This document shows, piece after piece, positions 12,657 to 30,899 of a DNA stretch of 64,000 nt; position 1 is the stretch's first letter; every line of letters starts with the position of its first letter. The position numbers and the translations under genes were made by a program. This DNA comes from Epinephelus fuscoguttatus. Taxonomy: Eukaryota; Chordata; Actinopteri; Perciformes; Serranidae. The stretch spans positions 8,642,826-8,706,825 of the forward strand of contig NC_064770.1 in assembly GCF_011397635.1 (NCBI RefSeq), read 5' to 3'. The notes beneath the pieces were generated by a model. That model made no database searches. It saw only the letters and a list, made by a program, of their open reading frames with translations, and was not told the DNA's origin.

Positions 12657-13659
12657 TCTGATTGACTTGATGGTCTATCAAATCACTTCAAACATACAAC
12701 AGAGAGCTGAAGTGATTGCACAGCTGGGATAACTGACTGGGGGCAAACACGGCACATTGGTCTAATAATTTACAAATGAGTGTGAATTGAAGTGTTGTGC
12801 ACAGCCCCATCCAAAATGAAGACATAAAATGCACCGGACCCATGGAAGATGGGGTTAAAAGAGGTCAAATATCTCCAAGGCTAAGCTTTTGCTACATTAT
12901 TTTGTGAATTTAAATACTTTATCTTTTCAATAAGAAAATACTGGATTCAGACAGCCAGTAGATGGATGAGTAGAGGTGGTTAGATGTGTGGGATTTACGA
13001 AGTCTGCCCCTTCTTCACCGTCTGTCATACATCCAGAGAAGCGTGACCACATCCTGGAAAGACACAGAAACAAACTAAAGTTCAACTTCAATTTATTTAT
13101 ACTGCAAATCACCCAGAGGGTCTCTGGATCCTTAACAGGATCAAATATTAACAACAGAAGGACACCACACAAGAAACATGAAACAGACTGCAGCAGCAGG
13201 ACTGAGGATGAGAAATTTAGAAAGTTAATAGAATACAACACAAAAAGAAAACAACAACAAAAAAGATGGGCTTTTAGCCTGGATTTAAAAAAAAAATCTC
13301 AACAAGGCTTCCCGGAATTGCAGTAGGAGTTTAATCCAAAGGCCCTAACGCTGAAAAAGCATCGAGAGAACATATACGACAAGGATGGAGCCTTGTGAGA
13401 CAGAGGATTTTGAAATCAAGTCTGACTTGTGTTGGAAGCCAACTTCTTCAGTCTTGTGAGGACTCCCTCTTGTAAGACTACAAAAAATGCCTTTTATCTA
13501 CAAGAACTTTAGCATTTGTAATGGGACAGAGTTTGACTGTTACATAGATGGAGAAGACAGATTTGTTAATATTCCTCTTGATATGTGGTTTAAAGGTAAG
13601 AGAGGAAACAAAAACTATTCCCACATTCTTCACTGTGTGGCTCTGCGATACTGTGTAGC

Positions 13660-14300
13660 TATCAGAACTAGGTACTTTTTTTCTTACCTCTACTCCATTA
13701 CATTAAATAGCAAAACACTGTACTTGTTACTCCACTATGTTTATTTGATAGCCATAGTTGGTAGTTACTTTACAGACTAACAAAATATATGATCAGTTTA
13801 CAATTATCAAGTATTATAATACATTCACTACACCGCAGCATATTAAAAAACTAGTAAAAATAAGTTCCAGCTCAATAAACTACATCATCAAAATTCTTAT
13901 TACAAGTTTATGCATTAATCATTATAATCCAATAATCTCATGTAGAGTTGTTGAAAGTTGTTCTGCTGCAAATTAAAAAGTACTTTTTAAGATAAGATAT
14001 GTTACTCCTTCATTGATCTCCAGAGGGGACCTTTGGATGTTGCAGCACCACGAGGACACAAAAATAAGTACAGATAAATAGAGAGGAGTAGAAATGGAAT
14101 AAATAATTATATGAAATAAAAATAGAAGGCAATAGAAACTATAAAAGAGCAATCAGAATCATAGTCATGATTGTGATACTTGTACTTAAGGAAGACTATT
14201 TTGGACCTTGAATGCAGTACCTTTATTTGTAATTGAATATTTTTACTTGAATAAAGGATTTTAGTAGTACTACTTCTACTGCATACTCTACACAAATCAA
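13660..14300. repeat. Degenerate hAT-like MITE sequence
   Basis: Carries the family's hallmark words (AGAACTAGGTACTTTTT, CTCTACTCCATTACATT, TACTTGTTACTCCACTATG, and near 14220-14280 a TACTTGAATAAAGGATTTTAGTAGTACT end). Ends are decayed and no target-site duplication is clear. Confidence 0.5.
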
Positions 14301-14511
14301 TTCATTTACAGAGAGCAAACCTGCATTAAAAATGTTGTATTTTGAGGATGAAACATTTAAGTTGCCTCATGCCCAGTAAACTGACCTGATGTTTGCCTTG
14401 CTAAGTTTATTATTGCTTGGTATCACAGTTAAATGTTATCTGTAATTATTGTAAACCTTTCTATATCTGTTATCGTCATCAAATGAGGTAAATAAACAGT
14501 TGGTCAAATGG

Positions 14512-15337
14512 CAGGGGTGGAAACTAAATGTATTTGCTCAAGTACTGTACACAAGTACAAATTTGAGGTACTTGTACTTCATCTGAGTGTTTTCTCCTAT
14601 AACCACTTTATACTTCAACTCCACTACATCTCAGAGGGAAATGTTGTACTTTTTACTTCACTACATTTATGTGACAGCTTTAGTTACATTACAAATAAAG
14701 ATTTTTGTAAACAAAACATATAAAAAATGCACAAGTACAGTTAAAATTTATTTGATTGACAGAAAATTTATTTGACGCTATTCTGATGGTTGAAGTGATT
14801 TTCCACGTAAACGCATTTCATGGTTCCAGCTTCACAAATATTAAAATTTGCTGCTTTGCCTTTTAATCATTTGAATAACTGTCATGTATTGATAATAATG
14901 TTGAGGTTTGGACTCTTGTTTGGACAAAAAAACACTGTAAAGATACCACTTTGGGGCCTGAGTAATTGTGACAGCGTCACTATTTTTTACAAACCACATA
15001 AGCTATCAATTAATGGGGGAAAAAATGAGCAGATTAATCCATGATGAAAATAATCATTACTTATTATTTCAAATGAACTTCACCTCAACCCACTACAACA
15101 GTAAAATCCTGCATTTACACTTATACATGCGAAATAAATAAACTATATCATATATAATAGTAAAACAGTCACAGGGGGCATCTTTCTCCCTTTAATACTT
15201 TAATTACAATGTCCTGATTACACTTACATACTAATAGCATTTTCAATGCAGGACCTTTACTTAAAACAGAGTATTCTTACAGTGTGGTATCAGTATTTTT
15301 ACTGCAGTAAAGGATCTGAATACTTTCTCCAACACTG
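14512..15337. mobile_element. hAT-like non-autonomous MITE copy
   Basis: Begins CAGGGGTGGAAACTAAATG and ends TACTTTCTCCAACACTG, an imperfect inverted-repeat pair. The interior is rich in AAGTACTTGTACTTCA-type words and has no coding potential. It belongs to the same family as 47845-48693, whose 8-bp target duplication suggests hAT. It lies in the sh2b1 5' region, about 0.4 kb downstream (in transcript sense) of the putative first exon. Confidence 0.7.
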
Positions 15338-15399
15338 TTAAAAAAATAATGCTTGCTAACTTAAAGTAATGTGTCTTAACATCACATTCTCACCCGCTA

Positions 15400-15720
15400 G
15401 CTTGCTAACATGAACTAGCAATGTGTGAGTCTTGCTCATTCAGCTTTCTCTTAAGACGTGTAACGTTAACGTTCGCTAGCTAACAATAGCTAACTAACGT
15501 CAGCTTGCTTAGGACCTGCTGTTAATAAGCATCGTTATTTAGCACTGTTGGTTAGATATATCTCATTTTGTTGTGGCTACTGTAAGCTGTCGCCGGAATG
15601 GCCACACATTAAATCATCCAACAAGCGAGCAGCTATCACGAAAGATTCTTTGCGAGCTAAGCTAACCGTTAGCCAGTTAGCTTAGCTATTAATAAACCAG
15701 CTAGCTAGCTATCAATATTG
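15400..15720. promoter_or_regulatory. Cluster of GCTAGC / GCTAAC / GTTAGC words next to the sh2b1 5' region
   Basis: Dense repeats of the short words CTAGC, GCTAAC, GTTAGC and AACGTTAACG, for example GCTAGCTAACAATAGCTAAC and CCAGCTAGCTAGCTATC. The same word class recurs around the nlk 5' region at 46920-47340 and 47565-47760. The function is unknown; I record it as a promoter-associated sequence style. Confidence 0.35.
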
Positions 15721-15752
15721 CTTCACCACAACGTTGTGTGTGTTTTCTCTAC

Positions 15753-15960
15753 CTGTACATCACAGTCCACTGGTTTCATCCGTGTCTTTGTGATAAAACA
15801 TGGCACACATTTCATCATTCTTTCAGTCTACATAACGGAATAATCATTCTCCGTAAAGATTGTTGTTGTTGTTGCTAAATATGAATATTGCTATGCCTTT
15901 TGCCTGGACCCGTTCTTCTCGCACTGCCCTTGGTCCTCGCGATAGTTGATTCGGTGGGTC
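15753..15960 (-). promoter_or_regulatory. sh2b1: Putative sh2b1 non-coding first exon and promoter
   Basis: On the minus strand a good splice donor (ATGTACAG followed by GTAGAGAAA) ends at 15753. Immediately upstream (15880-15990) is CpG-containing sequence with a TCGCGAG-like core (the minus strand reads ATCGCGAGGACC). It lies about 3.1 kb upstream of the sh2b1 start codon in the right orientation, so it may be a 5' UTR exon spliced to the coding exon. A weak acceptor (CAATCAG) lies directly before the ATG near 12659. The right boundary is a guess. No transcript data were available. Confidence 0.4.
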
Positions 15961-16129
15961 GGTGTCCGTTCGTTGACAGTTCCCGTTAAAAAACGCTGGA
16001 TTTCAACAGATGAGTCGTTTCCCAAAAACTGAGAGGGTGAACAGAAGTACGACCGGGGGAACCAGAGAAGTACACCGACACACCTCTCCCACCCTTTTCA
16101 TCCCTCTCTTACAAACAAACAAACAAACA

Positions 16130-17644
16130 AACTACAGTAAAAGTAGGCTACTAATAGCACACTGTGAAAATACTCTGTTACAAGTAAAAACCCTGTATTG
16201 ATACTATTGATACTAATACTATTTATGGAAAAGTATGTAAGTCGGCTAAAATCAAGAATATGTACTGAAAGTATTTAAAGTCGAAAAATGTCCCTTGTGA
16301 CTTTTGTTTATCATATTATTAGATTATTCTGACTCGTGTATAAATGTAATAGCAGGATTTTACTTTTGTAGTTGTTTGTGGTGGAGCTAATTGAACTAAG
16401 AATGAATTATTATTTTCATTATGGATTAATCTGCTGATTATTTTCTTTTTCATTAATTGATTGATTGATTGATTGGTATCTGAAAATAAAGTGAAAATAG
16501 TGGGAAAATGGTGTTATAATAACCCAGGGCCCAAAGTGACACCTTCACAGTGTTTCTTTCGTTCAAACCTCAACATTTTTATCAAAACATTACAATTATT
16601 AAAGGGAAAAGTAGGTAATCTTCACATTACTGAAGCTGGAACCATGAAATAATTTTGCATGAAAAATCACTTCAACCATTAAAATAGTTTCTATTTTCTG
16701 TCAGTCAACTAATCCATGAATCAACTGACTGTCACAGCTGTAGGCCACTTGTATAAACTGTAGGGATGGTTAACTTATAAGAAAACAACACATTTTATAA
16801 ATTCCTACATTTGTGTGCAAAAATGTGCTTGAATTTCTAGAAGTAAGTAAGTATGTAGGGTAGACTAGGGATGCTCGTAACACCACCAAGAAGGCACAAC
16901 CAATGAGTCATGTAATAGCCTACGTTTATTGTACGACTCCTTTCTTCCAAATCTTGCATGTGAAATTTCACAGCTGTGTGAGGAAGTATGCAGATTTTAC
17001 TGCCAAAGTACTGATTTTCAGGTATGAAAGTGATTTTTGAATGAAGTCTATTTGATTAGCACTGATACTGTTGAAATTAGAATTATGTAACTTGTATTAG
17101 ATCAGAGAGAAGTCATGCTGCTACAACTAGCAAAACACAGGCTGACAGGGGCAGGGATAGTTGTCACACCTTTTAAAAAAGTATAATAAGTAACCTCAAA
17201 GACAACTTAACACATTTTCTCTATCTTAGTCCTTTTCTCAGCATACCACTGGAGTTGGTTAAAAAAACTGATAGGGGTATGCTTGAGGCAGGGAAAGCCA
17301 GTAAAGTCTGTCCCCAAAGAATCCGCTATCTGCCATGTCAACACATTCTCAATCTGACCTCGTCACATATGGCCACTTGGTCGTGGACTTTCCATGGTGA
17401 CATATGATGTGCAAGGTAGCCAGGGTGCCTCTGTTGGTGTTCTAGGATGCCTGGTCAATTTCAGCATGTTACATGCAATGCATGTCTTTTCAAAATACGC
17501 TTGCGTTTTTATAGGAAATTTACAGTTTGCATACAGTCTCTTTCGAAATAAACAAACTATGTAGGTACAACACCGCAAAGTGAATTTTTTTCCTTCAACA
17601 ATGAACCCTCTTGGTTGTGTTTAGGCAACAAAAGCACATGGTTA

Positions 17645-17678
<34 letters not shown>

Positions 17679-18650
17679 AAGGTTTGGATTTACATTCATA
17701 CAAGAAGCAAGCATTGACCTCTTGGGTGAAAGTCGGTGGTTGTTGGATCCATCCAACACCTCTTCTCCCCACCCTACTCTGACTTTTTGCCCCCTTAACT
17801 TACATTGTTGTCACGTGTTTCTCCCTGACGCCATCAGGCACCATTACACACTGATGGCGCCTGGCTATTTATCATGCCGGTGTAAAAGGATGGCTTTTTT
17901 CATCAGTGTCTGACACGGAAGTCACTGACCATACGCTGATATTTGACGACTGCAGAATTCGACTGGGTTGGCCATGAAACGTCGAATAGATACTGGAAAA
18001 ATATACATGTATAGATAAATACAGACTGTCTGAGAAAGAGGATTAACACAGCACCCCTGTGTGTGCTATAATAGCTGTCAAAAGGTCTTCAATGTGCAGT
18101 AAGACTTGCTTTGAGGCAGCAGACCTGTATTTTAGACTCAGTCCATGTGAGGCACTAAGCATCTGACAGGTACAGGTTAGTGAGTTTGACCTTCGTTTGA
18201 TTGGTTATCAGTGTATTTCTCAGTTTATGTGCGTGTAATTTCTGTTATTGTGTAATTTTTAGTTCTTCACCTTAATGTTACTACTCACCCCACATTGTGT
18301 TACAGCTTACCCTGGTAGCAGGGCAGGTTGTGACAATGGCAGTCCTTGTATTTGACATCAGTTAATTAATTCTGTGATATAGTTGGAGAAGTTGAAAAAG
18401 TTGCTATTTGTAGTTGAGAAATGAGGATACTTTGGGCCAAAATTTGAGAGCTCTAACACAAAAATTAAACGAGTTATAGGTGCCGAACAAAAAGTGTTAT
18501 AACCATCCCGGATCGCCCCTAACTAAAGCTGTCAGATATATGTAGTGGAGTATGAAATAGCATGGAAAAAAAGACTCAGAAAAGTACAGATTTGTGATAC
18601 AGTACAGTATTTGATGAGTAAATGTACTTAGTTACAGTCCACCACTGCAT
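16130..18650. mobile_element. hAT-like MITE copy split by a nested element
   Basis: Left part 16130-16858 (ACTCTGTTACAAGTAAAAACC, AGCAGGATTTTACTTTTGTAG, TTGTATAAACTGTAGGG) and right part 18525-18650 (GCTGTCAGATATATGTAGTG, ending TTAGTTACAGTCCACCACTGC) align in order with the uninterrupted copy at 47845-48693. The intervening 1.67 kb is foreign to the family. Confidence 0.7.
16859..18525. mobile_element. Unclassified DNA transposon nested in a MITE
   Basis: Begins GGGTAGACTAGGGATGCTCG then TAACACC. The other end, reverse-complemented, reads GGGGCGATCCGGGATGGTTA then TAACAC, giving imperfect terminal inverted repeats of about 27 bp. Both sides abut TA, so the target-site duplication may be TA or short. 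The interior has no long ORF and a poly(T) run at 17646-17670, so it is non-autonomous or decayed. The family is not recognised. Confidence 0.5.
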
Positions 18651-19224
18651 ATCTGAGTGCTTCAGAACAATACAATTCCTTCAACACACAAAGACAACAG
18701 CTGTATTTAAGGTAGTTTAAAAGGGTTTCATTAAACTTTAATGACTGAATACAGCAACAATAATGTTTACTAATCTAGTCTTGAGAAATACATAAATGCC
18801 TGGGATTATTATTTGTATTATTTGAGTTAATCATCTGAACCAATTAAAAATCAGCATGATAAAGAGTTGTATCCACTTTCAAGAAATGTTGAATGTTTAC
18901 AGCATTTTTGTAATCACATTGTTACAAAAATTAATCCCAGACAGAGAAGCATTTTCCTTTTTTTTAACAAATACACTCACATCATCCTGTTTTCACTAAT
19001 AAAAATCACTCAGTATTGATTCCAATGATCAAAAACAGTTTGGGGAGAGAAACCTGCTCTCTGTGTGAACATGTCAACTTGAACACTAATAAAATTATGA
19101 TTTCTCTCTGTTCCTCATCTGGTGAAACTTCATGATAAATGTTCTTCATTTCATCATTCTTCATTTTCAATTCATTAGTCAGACTTTCTGTGACTTTTTC
19201 CATTTGAGACTGTTGGAGGTTCTA

Positions 19225-19249
19225 TGAGGCCTTCACCACCAACTTTATT
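19225..19249 (-). terminator. Candidate tlcd3b polyadenylation signal
   Basis: On the minus strand GTGAATAAAGTTGG places AATAAA at 19244-19249, 175 nt after the stop codon. It is the first canonical hexamer downstream of the CDS. Beyond it (18650-19225) I see AT-rich sequence and no gene. Confidence 0.45.
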
Positions 19250-19423
19250 CACCTCTCTCTCCTTTCATTAAACTCTTCTCTGACACTTGCTGCTTCAGAT
19301 TTTTTTTTTTTTTTTACATCAGATGAGAAACACTTGTCATGTCACATGTTTTATCTGTAGAAAAAATGCAATGTGAGTTGCTTTGGCTCATGTTGAAGTC
19401 ACTTCTATTCTTCACCTCCAGTG

Positions 19424-27464
<8,041 letters not shown>

Positions 27465-27474
27465 GCTTCACCTG

Positions 27475-27545
27475 TATGTGTGTGTGTACGTGTGTGTGTG
27501 TGTGTGTGTGTGTGTGTCTATGTGAGTGTGTGAATATGTAGGTGT

Positions 27546-27581
<36 letters not shown>

Positions 27582-27600
27582 ATGTGTGTGTATATGTGTG
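27475..27600. repeat. Long imperfect (GT)n array upstream of tlcd3b exon 1
   Basis: Three or more GT runs separated by TATGTA/TACGTG interruptions. It begins about 11 bp upstream of the start codon, so in transcript sense a (CA)n tract runs into the first coding exon. Confidence 0.9.
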
Positions 27601-27721
27601 CTGGGAGTGTTAAGTGAGGACAGGTTTCCAGGAGCTCAAAGAGGAGGATCAGCTGGGAGGAGCTGCCACCTGTCAGAGGAGGTGTGGTGAGGGTGGAGGG
27701 AGGGACACACTTATCTGTAGA

Positions 27722-28120
27722 CGGTACATTTATTCAAGTACTGTACTTTGGTACAGTTTTGCGGTGCTTTTTTAACTTGAGCATTTCCATTTGATGTTAT
27801 CTTGTACTTATACTTCACTCCATCTCAGAAGGTGATGTATTTTTTACACCACTACATTTATTTTAAACTTTTAGTCAGGCCTACTTTACAGATTCAGATT
27901 ATTAACACTACAAATCAACAAATAAATTATTATTTATTGTACAGATAAAATACCCAGCTGTATATAAAGTAATTTACAAGCTTCAACATTAAAGTTATGA
28001 ACACATTCATGCATCAATAATTATAGTCCAAATATATATCATTCTGAAAGGGGCCATTCTGCACAGAATACTTTTACTTTTGGGTCTTTTGAGTATATTC
28101 TGATGCTGATATTTCATTTT
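27722..28120 (+). repeat. hAT-like MITE fragment
   Basis: ATTCAAGTACTGTACTTTGG, ACTTATACTTCACTCCATCTC and AGAATACTTTTACTTTTGGG follow the family order; the terminal repeats are lost. Confidence 0.6.
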
Positions 28121-28295
28121 TTTTCTGTTTTTAGTGGAAAATGCACAGAGAAGAGGCAGACAGGACATGGGGATGACGAGAAGGTTATGTGGCATGCACT
28201 GTAAACACCACCATACATTTTCATGTCAGTTAATTTATTCAGTCACCAAGTAGTTTTAAAGTCATTCTGATTATGGGATTATAAAATTACTTCAG

Positions 28296-28665
28296 GGTGG
28301 CACGGTGGTGTGGTGGTTAGCACTCTCGCCTCACAGTAAGAGGGTTGCCGGTTCGATCCCGGGCGTGGGAGCCCTTCTGTGCGGAGTTTGCATGTTCTCC
28401 CCGTGTCAGCGTGGGTTCTCTCCGGGCACTCCGGCTTCCTCCCACAGTCCAAAGACATGCAGATTGGGGACTAGGTTAATTGATAACTCTAAATTGTCCA
28501 TAGGTGTGAATGTGAGCGTGAATGGTTGTTTGTCTCTGTGTCAGCCCTGCGATAGTCTGGCGACCTGTCCAGGGTGTACCCTGCCTCTCGCCCGATGTAG
28601 CTGGGATAGGCTCCAGCCCCCCCGTGACCCTCAAGAGGATGAAGTGGTTAGAAGATGAATGAATG
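28296..28665 (+). mobile_element. Full-length tRNA-headed SINE with perfect target-site duplication
   Basis: The 370-bp element starts GGTGGCACGGTGGTGTGGTG. A tRNA-like head holds an A-box-like TGGTGTGGTGG and a consensus B box, GGTTCGATCCC. A conserved body follows (TTTGCATGTTCTCCCCGTG, CCACAGTCCAAAGACATGC, GGGATAGGCTCCAGCCCCCC). The tail is GATGAATGAATGAA. It is flanked by identical 13-bp direct repeats, AAAATTACTTCAG, at 28283-28295 and 28666-28678, which shows retrotransposition. Fragments of the family are at 9625-9790, 20725-20890 and, on the minus strand, 54566-54830. Confidence 0.92.
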
Positions 28666-28833
28666 AAAATTACTTCAGTTTAACTCCTGCTTTATCAATT
28701 CATCCATTATTATATTTCCTTACCTTTGATTTTTGATTAATGTGAGCAGCATGAATGGGTTCTATGAACTTTAAAATGTGAAACATGCAGAAAACATGAC
28801 ACCTTGATATGATGTGTATATTGGCCCATAATA

Positions 28834-30019
28834 CACTGTTAAAAAGAAATTAAGGGAACACTTAAATCACACATCAGGTTCCGATGAACAAATTATTTAA
28901 GTTGAAAATCTTTACTGATGTACATTGTATGATTTGTTGAGGACAAAATTAAGTAACAATGGTCAGTGGAAACCACGACCATCAACCCACTGAGAGCTGT
29001 ATTCAAAATCACACTGAAAATCAAAGCAAAAAATGAAATCACAGGCTGATCCAGCTTGAGTGAATTTTTTCACGGCAACTCATAATGTGGCTCAGTAGAG
29101 CGTTTGGCCCAGTGTGCCTGTATGCACCCCTGACAACATCTGGACATGCTCTTGATGAGTTAGTGGATGGTGTCCTGGGGATCTCCTCCCAGACCTGGAT
29201 CAGGTCAGCACCTGGACAGTCTGTGGCGGTACTAGGTGATGTTGGATGCAGCGATACATATCATCCCATAGGTACTCAATTGGATTTAAGTCAGGGGGAA
29301 CGAAAGGGCCAGTAAAAGGTCATCATTGCCTTCGCCATCCAGGAACTGCCTTCATACTCTGGCCACAAGAGGCTGAGCATTGTCCTGCACCAGGAGGAAC
29401 CCAGGGCCCACTGCACCAGCGTAAGGTCTGATAATTGCTCTGAGGATCTCATCCTGGTACCTAACAGCAGTCAGGGTACTGTTGGCTATGACATGGAGGT
29501 CTGTGTGACCCTCCAAGGATATGCCTCCCCAGACCATCACTGACCCACCACCAAACAGGTCATGCTGGAGGACGTCACAGGCAGCATAACAGTCACCACA
29601 GCGTCTCTAGACTCTTTCATGCCTGTCACATGTGCTCAGTGTGAATCTGCTCTCATCTGTGAAGAAAAAAGGCCACCAATGGCAGACCTGCCAATTCTGG
29701 TGTTCTCAGGCAAATGCCAATCAAGCTGCACGTGCTGGGCTGTGAGCACATGTCCCACTAGAGGATGTCGGGCCCTCATGCCCCCCTCATGGAGTCTGTT
29801 TCTGACAGTTTGGTCAGCTGTATGCAGGACCATTCCCTCTTTGGAGGTTGTCTTGCTTTTGCCTCTCCATTGCACCTGTTGTCACTTTAATCTGTACCAA
29901 AGCAGGTAAAACTAATGCATAATAGCTTGAGCTTCCTAAATGGACACATCCCTATAGTTTAACTGACTTGGTGTTAGACTGTGACCATAAAGTGTTCCCT
30001 TATTTTTTTTTAAGCACTG
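28834..30019 (-). mobile_element. Decayed Tc1-like DNA transposon
   Basis: The left end CACTGTTAAAAAGAAATTAA, followed by GGGAACACTT, matches the right end reverse-complemented (CAGTGCTTAAAAAAAAATAA, then GGGAACACTT), so these are terminal inverted repeats. A TA precedes the left end; the right flank reads TG, presumably a mutated TA. The length is about 1.19 kb, with little room for the N-terminal DNA-binding region. Confidence 0.8.
29085..29890 (-). pseudogene. Tc1-family transposase pseudogene
   Basis: Minus-strand fragments in different frames read QTVRNRLHEGGMRARHPLVG (about 29800-29740), MMVWGGISLEGHTDLHV (29540-29490), VGPGFLLVQDNAQPLVA (with the second catalytic Asp, about 29400) and DLNPIEYLWDDMYRCIQHH (with the catalytic Glu, about 29290-29240). 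These are recognisable blocks of a Tc1 DDE transposase. The region around the first Asp is scrambled, and there are several stops and frameshifts. Confidence 0.8.
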
Positions 30020-30210
30020 TGCAATCTGAAGCTGGTGAAGGTCTGTTCATAAATCATTTCAGAGCCTATGGATGCATATGACTTTGTAAACTAAGATTAC
30101 AAATCTTTTCAGCACATCTACAAACTGTTTTCACAGATTTTGAAAGCTTTATTTACAACCACATCCATTAAACTTCCATCCAAACATCTTTTCACAGACT
30201 TCTTATTGAA

Positions 30211-30727
30211 CCTGTTTATACCTGGTATTATCATGTCTTGGGAGATCCGATCACAAGTGAACAGTGCTGAATCCAAGTCTCAATGACCACCAAGACGTAT
30301 TGTGATCCAATCACTTCCACCACATTCAGAGTGTGGTTCACATTCTTTTAGCAGTGCGAACACTAATGTGTCCTGCGCTACAGTGAACAACGGCCTACTC
30401 AGCTGACGTTCTAGCTGACATCCTGAAGCCACAATACTCCAGGTGAATGGTCACTTAGTTCAACTTTTTCCTGTTAACACAATCTAAGTGTGCGTATAGA
30501 ACTACAAAGCTCCTGCCAGTTTAAAAGAACAACACATTTGGTCTTTGCACCGATAATGATTTGTGTTTATTTGCATATAGAGCAGGGAAGTGAGATCCGA
30601 TCACAAGTGCTCACCCCAGACGCATTTGGAGATGCTTTCTTAATGCCAGGTGTGAACAGACAGACATGGAACTGTCCACGTGTGATCGGATCACCAAAGA
30701 CGCATGATGATATCGGGTATAAACAGG
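30211..30727. mobile_element. MITE with about 29-bp terminal inverted repeats
   Basis: The left end is CCTGTTTATACCTGGTATTA then TCATG. The right end reverse-complemented is CCTGTTTATACCCGATATCA then TCATG. Internal GAGATCCGATCACAAGTG occurs at 30242 and again at 30594. There is no coding potential. I recognise the type as common in fish but cannot name the superfamily. Confidence 0.7.
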
Positions 30728-30819
30728 CTCACTGACCCTTACCTGGGCCAACTGACACATTCAGGTGAAGTTGTTACGAAAAAAAGTGACATGTAAACAT
30801 TAGAGGATTATTATCCAGT

Positions 30820-30840
30820 GTCCATTTATTTATTTATCAT
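30820..30840 (-). terminator. Candidate distal nlk polyadenylation signal
   Basis: Minus-strand AATAAATAAATGG gives two overlapping AATAAA hexamers just beyond a repeat-poor 4.3-kb stretch that follows the nlk stop codon. Placement is an inference from position only. Confidence 0.3.
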
Positions 30841-30899
30841 TCACTACTTTAACTCTAAACATTTTTTTTAAGAAATTCAAGTATTTGTTGGGAACACAG

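Noticed and set aside
19006-19203. Minus-strand frame starting MEKVTESLTNELKMKNDEMK just downstream of tlcd3b
   Set aside because: Looks coiled-coil-like but is AT-rich and Lys/Glu-biased by composition, lies beyond the polyadenylation signal, and has no neighbouring exon or recognisable family.
28296-28380. Possible functional tRNA gene
   Set aside because: An A-box-like region and a B box are present, but no clean cloverleaf can be folded and the sequence continues into a SINE body and tail with a target-site duplication.
28305-28658. Plus-strand 117-codon ORF (MVWWLALSPHS...)
   Set aside because: It lies entirely inside the SINE; SINEs do not encode protein.
29085-29909. Plus-strand ORFs of 61-115 codons
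   Set aside because: Antisense shadows of the decayed Tc1 transposase.
30490-30735. Plus-strand 81-codon ORF
   Set aside because: Falls within the MITE at 30211-30727 and has no domain.
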